Shown piece after piece: positions 5,797 through 7,681 of a stretch of DNA of 7,681 bases. The DNA is taken from positions 1 through 7,681 of the forward strand of contig JAHCKF010000157.1 of assembly GCA_026125925.1 (NCBI GenBank), given 5' to 3'. The DNA is from Pseudolabrys sp. (lineage in GTDB: Bacteria > Pseudomonadota > Alphaproteobacteria > Rhizobiales > Xanthobacteraceae). Position 1 is the first letter of the stretch. Every line of letters starts with the position of its first letter. The position numbers were made by a program, and so were the translations under genes. Below the pieces are notes generated by a model. The model had not been told where the DNA came from. It saw nothing but the letters and a program-made list of their open reading frames with translations, and ran no database searches.

Positions 5797-5909
5797 CGCA
5801 GGAAAGTCCCTAAAAGCCGCCAGGCGGCATCCCGAACGCCATTTTCATAGCGCGGAACTTTGGCAAACATATGGTGCCGGCGAGGCGGCGGGAGACTTGA
5901 TCTCGTCAG

Positions 5910-5934
5910 GGAACCGGAACCGCGGAGCGACGTT
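5910..5934 (+). promoter_or_regulatory. EcfG/RpoE2-type general stress promoter (GGAAC-N16-CGTT)
   Basis: GGAAC at 5910-5914 and CGTT at 5931-5934 are separated by exactly 16 bases. The ATG of the four-Cys secreted protein lies 32 bases downstream, with its Shine-Dalgarno AAGGA (5955-5959) in between. A second GGAAC at 5916-5920 is only 10 bases from the CGTT and cannot be the -35 element for it. Confidence 0.75.
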
Positions 5935-5966
5935 CGCTCGGCGATGGGGCAGAAAAGGACATTACC

Positions 5967-6365
5967 ATGCGAGTTACAGTCGTCATCCTCGCCCTGACCG
6001 CGTTCGTTGCGCTGGCTGCGAGCGGCTCGCCGGTTCTGGCAGCGAACGATGTGCCTCAATTCGACGTGAAGCCGAGTTGCACCGCCGCCACGCGGGCTGC
6101 CAACGATCTCAACCAGGCCGGCGACAATCTGCGCTCCGGCGATCGCACCAGCGACAATTGCGTGCAGGATGAAATGAACGCCAAGGCCAAACTTGGCGAC
6201 GAGTGGAGTCATTACACCGTATCACAGCGCCAACGTTGCACGAGCCTCGCGACGCTCGGCGGTTTGCCCAGCTACGTCGAACTCCTCACCTGCCTGGAAT
6301 TGGCCAAGGAAGCGGCGAACATTCCGGCGCACCAGCCGGCGGCGAAAATGCGCCCCGGCCGGTGA
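5967..6365 (+). CDS. Small secreted four-cysteine protein of unknown function (132 aa)
   Basis: A signal peptide (R2, hydrophobic core about residues 4-19, cleavage near VLA25|A26) leads to a mature domain of about 105 residues with four Cys at 38, 65, 91 and 109. That is an even number, suited to two periplasmic disulfides. Recognisable stretches are VPQFDVKPSCTAA, NCVQDEMNAKAKLGDEWSHY and GGLPSYVELLTCLELAKEA. This Cys pattern with a closing SYVELLTCLE recurs, as I recall, in uncharacterised Bradyrhizobium-type secreted proteins, so it is a known but unnamed family. The start is fixed by AAGGA seven bases upstream. The EcfG-type promoter at 5910-5934 predicts induction in the general stress response. 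The stop is 23 bases from the end of the convergent 36-residue gene, with no clear terminator between them. Confidence 0.87.
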   Translation: MRVTVVILALTAFVALAASGSPVLAANDVPQFDVKPSCTAATRAANDLNQAGDNLRSGDRTSDNCVQDEMNAKAKLGDEWSHYTVSQRQRCTSLATLGGLPSYVELLTCLELAKEAANIPAHQPAAKMRPGR

Positions 6366-6388
6366 CGCCGCAGTTGCTTGTGTTGGCC

Positions 6389-6499
6389 TTACTTCTTCGG
6401 GGGAAGTGAGGCTTTGTAAGCCGAGACCTGCTTGGGTTTGCTCTTGTCGGCTTTAGGCTTCTTCTTTTCCTTCGGCACGCGCATCTGACCTTTCGCCAT
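6389..6499 (-). CDS. Very small Lys-rich protein (36 aa)
   Basis: The product begins MAKGQMRVPKEKKKPK. It has 12 Lys and one Arg against two acidic residues, with several Pro, so it is strongly basic and probably unstructured. As I recall, MAKGQ-starting mini-proteins of this kind are widespread in Rhizobiales; their role is unknown, and binding to nucleic acid or ribosomes is a guess from charge alone. The start at 6499 is clear: GGGAGG (complement of 6505-6510) sits five bases upstream. The frame extends to 6604, but that part has no such signal. A 7-base hairpin, CGCGGCT with AGCCGCG (6519-6535), lies in the leader just upstream of the Shine-Dalgarno. Confidence 0.75.
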   Translation of the reverse strand: MAKGQMRVPKEKKKPKADKSKPKQVSAYKASLPPKK

Positions 6500-6626
6500 A
6501 GCCACCTCCCGTGATTGGCGCGGCTGGCAGCCGCGGACTTGCGGCGCACCGCCGGCGCAGTTGAAAACGAATGAGATCGTGATCCGCCGGAGGCCGTTCG
6601 GCAAGAGGCAGATGTAGCCGGGCCGT

Positions 6627-7025
6627 TCACGAGGCCGGTTTGGCGCCGGTCTCCGGCCTCGGCTTGGCGGCGGCCCTGGGCTTGGCCGGCCGGGCAGCCG
6701 TGTCCGGCGCGGCCTTGGCCTCCGCCGGATGCATTCTGGCGTCGATGCATTTGTTCACGAAATCGCCCTTGGCATCGAGGCTGGCGCTGGCATGCGACTT
6801 TTCCGCCAGGGCCCAGCAGTCCATCGCGACCTGGGCCCGCGACTTCGGCCTTTCAGGGCTGCGGTCGGCGGCCGATGGCGCCTGGTTACGCGCGTGATAG
6901 GCGGCGAGTTCGCTGAAGGGGTCCGTCGGGCCGCCGTCGGTCTGGCAGCCGGCGAGGAGACCAGCGGCGAGCAAAGCCAGCCCGAACTTGCGCAGGGGGT
7001 GATGGCCAGTGACGGCGTGGCGCAT
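6627..7025 (-). CDS. Small lipoprotein of unknown function (132 aa)
   Basis: A lipoprotein signal peptide is visible: basic start (R2, R12, K13), hydrophobic core, and lipobox L-L-A-G-C with the lipidated Cys at 27. Residue +2 is Gln, not Asp, so sorting to the outer membrane is expected. Residues about 36-65 are a charged linker. A compact segment holds two Cys (C70 in AMDCWALAEKS and C93 in FVNKCIDARM), spaced for one disulfide. From about 100 to the end the sequence is a low-complexity Ala/Pro/Lys tail that could contact peptidoglycan or other polyanions. No named domain recognised. Only a weak GGGA precedes the ATG, eight bases away. The minus-strand 36-residue gene lies 127 bases downstream and probably has its own start signals. 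Confidence 0.82.
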   Translation of the reverse strand: MRHAVTGHHPLRKFGLALLAAGLLAGCQTDGGPTDPFSELAAYHARNQAPSAADRSPERPKSRAQVAMDCWALAEKSHASASLDAKGDFVNKCIDARMHPAEAKAAPDTAARPAKPRAAAKPRPETGAKPAS

Positions 7026-7210
7026 TGTTCGAATCCCGATGGTTCTTCCGCGGACGAAAGCGTGGGCGCGACGTGATTCGCTTGAGAACTGGCATGCTGC
7101 TGAAAAAAGCGGGAAACGGCAACTCTGTCGTGCGTCGTCGCCGGCACGCGCCGTAGAAGTGACCGGCGTGCTGGTCTAGATTGCCGCCGGATCAGCGAAG
7201 GAGAGACCAC

Positions 7211-7606
7211 GTGCCGGATATTGCCTGGGACCACATTCACCTGCGCACGCCCGATGCGGAAGCGACCGCGCAATGGTTCGAACGTATGCTCGGCGCCGAA
7301 ATCATCCGCTCCACGCAGCAAGGCGCGCCGCGTATCGACCTCAAGCTCGGCGGCGCCAATATCTTCCTTGCGCCCGTGACCGCCGGCGATGGCGTCAACC
7401 CGGCGCCAGTGACGCCGTATCAGGGACTCGATCATTTCGGTTTCAGAGTCAGCGATCTCGACGGCATGGTGGCTGATCTCAAGGCCAAGGGCGTCGAGTT
7501 CACCATGGAGCCCAATGTGCCGCGTCCCGGAATCAAGATCTGCTTCATCCGTGGACCCCAGGGCATTTCGATCGAACTGCTCGACCGCGATCCCAAATAT
7601 GTCTGA
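7211..7606 (+). CDS. VOC/glyoxalase-fold protein (131 aa, GTG start)
   Basis: A vicinal-oxygen-chelate protein made of two beta-alpha-beta-beta-beta modules. The first starts WDHIHLRTPDAEATAQWFERMLGA (residues 6-29), the second LDHFGFRVSDLDGMVADLKAKG (73-94), and the end is RGPQGISIELLDRDP. Usual metal-ligand positions are filled by His8, His75 and Glu122, spaced like E. coli glyoxalase I (His5, His74, Glu122). The first-module Glu (Glu56 there) is not evident; the strand reads ANIFLAP. Classical glyoxalase I activity is therefore doubtful, and a different lyase, dioxygenase or binding role is likely. The GTG at 7211 is chosen because AAGGAG (7198-7203) lies seven bases upstream and the homologous region begins at once. 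A TTG at 7181 is also in frame but unsupported. Nothing callable follows in 7607-7681. Confidence 0.9.
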   Translation: MPDIAWDHIHLRTPDAEATAQWFERMLGAEIIRSTQQGAPRIDLKLGGANIFLAPVTAGDGVNPAPVTPYQGLDHFGFRVSDLDGMVADLKAKGVEFTMEPNVPRPGIKICFIRGPQGISIELLDRDPKYV

Positions 7607-7681
7607 TAGCCCGCGATAGACGCGGCGCTGCCACGATTGCGGCGACGGCCTGCGCCATTTGCGCGCGCATGTGCCGACGGC

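Noticed and set aside
5854..5880. GGAAC at 5854-5858 as a further stress promoter
   Set aside because: No CGTT follows at 16 or 17 bases.
7021..7050. GTTCGAATCCC string resembling a tRNA T-loop near the start of the lipoprotein gene
   Set aside because: The bases on either side (CATTG and CCCGA) do not pair as a T-arm, and no acceptor, D or anticodon arms are present. It is a chance match across the lipoprotein's start.
7112..7136. GGAAA-N16-CGTC upstream of the VOC gene as a degenerate EcfG promoter
   Set aside because: Both boxes deviate from consensus and the site is about 75 bases from the start. It is too weak to call beside three exact matches.

Overview
The window is high-GC DNA whose gene content and gene styles (ychF, tandem MaoC genes, a DUF1236 protein, GGAAC/CGTT stress promoters, a GTCATTCCGGG-armed palindromic repeat, many small exported proteins) point to an alphaproteobacterium of the order Hyphomicrobiales (Rhizobiales). 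The best fit is a relative of Bradyrhizobium, Rhodopseudomonas or Xanthobacteraceae. This placement is inference from style; there is no rRNA or marker gene to settle it. I see no phage, transposase, CRISPR array or tRNA.

Layout. Positions 1-1034 hold the 3' end of ychF, a universal ribosome-associated P-loop ATPase that lacks its first ~22 codons here. A palindromic repeat (1040-1081) separates it from two translationally coupled MaoC-type hydratase genes (1125-1589 and 1586-2077, ATGA overlap). The second meets, tail to tail with a 14-base overlap, a minus-strand gene for a small, probably exported protein (2064-2447, start uncertain). A lower-GC stretch (about 2450-2700) carries back-to-back GGAAC elements and leads into a DUF1236 secreted protein (2730-3134) closed by a strong intrinsic terminator (3155-3182). 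Then come a 90-residue cytosolic protein (3261-3533) and a 57-residue single-pass membrane protein with a GTG start (3675-3848). A 315-base gene-free but hairpin-rich stretch follows (3849-4163). On the minus strand lie a 159-residue helical protein (4164-4643) and a 339-residue exported beta-rich, outer-membrane-like protein (4777-5796). Divergent from the latter is a four-cysteine secreted protein (5967-6365). Two more minus-strand genes follow: a 36-residue Lys-rich protein (6389-6499) and a lipoprotein (6627-7025). A VOC/glyoxalase-fold protein (7211-7606) ends the window, and 7607-7681 shows nothing I can call.

The main signal is regulatory. Three plus-strand sites match the alphaproteobacterial general-stress sigma factor (EcfG/RpoE2) promoter, GGAAC-N16/17-CGTT: 2662-2687 (N17), 3590-3614 (N16) and 5910-5934 (N16). 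Each lies 32-60 bases upstream of a start codon with a good Shine-Dalgarno sequence, and each leads to a small envelope protein: a DUF1236 secreted protein, a one-helix membrane protein and a four-Cys periplasmic protein. I infer that this is a cluster of general-stress-response envelope genes set among ordinary housekeeping genes. Most of the small proteins have no known function. The 57-residue one would be easy for gene finders to miss.
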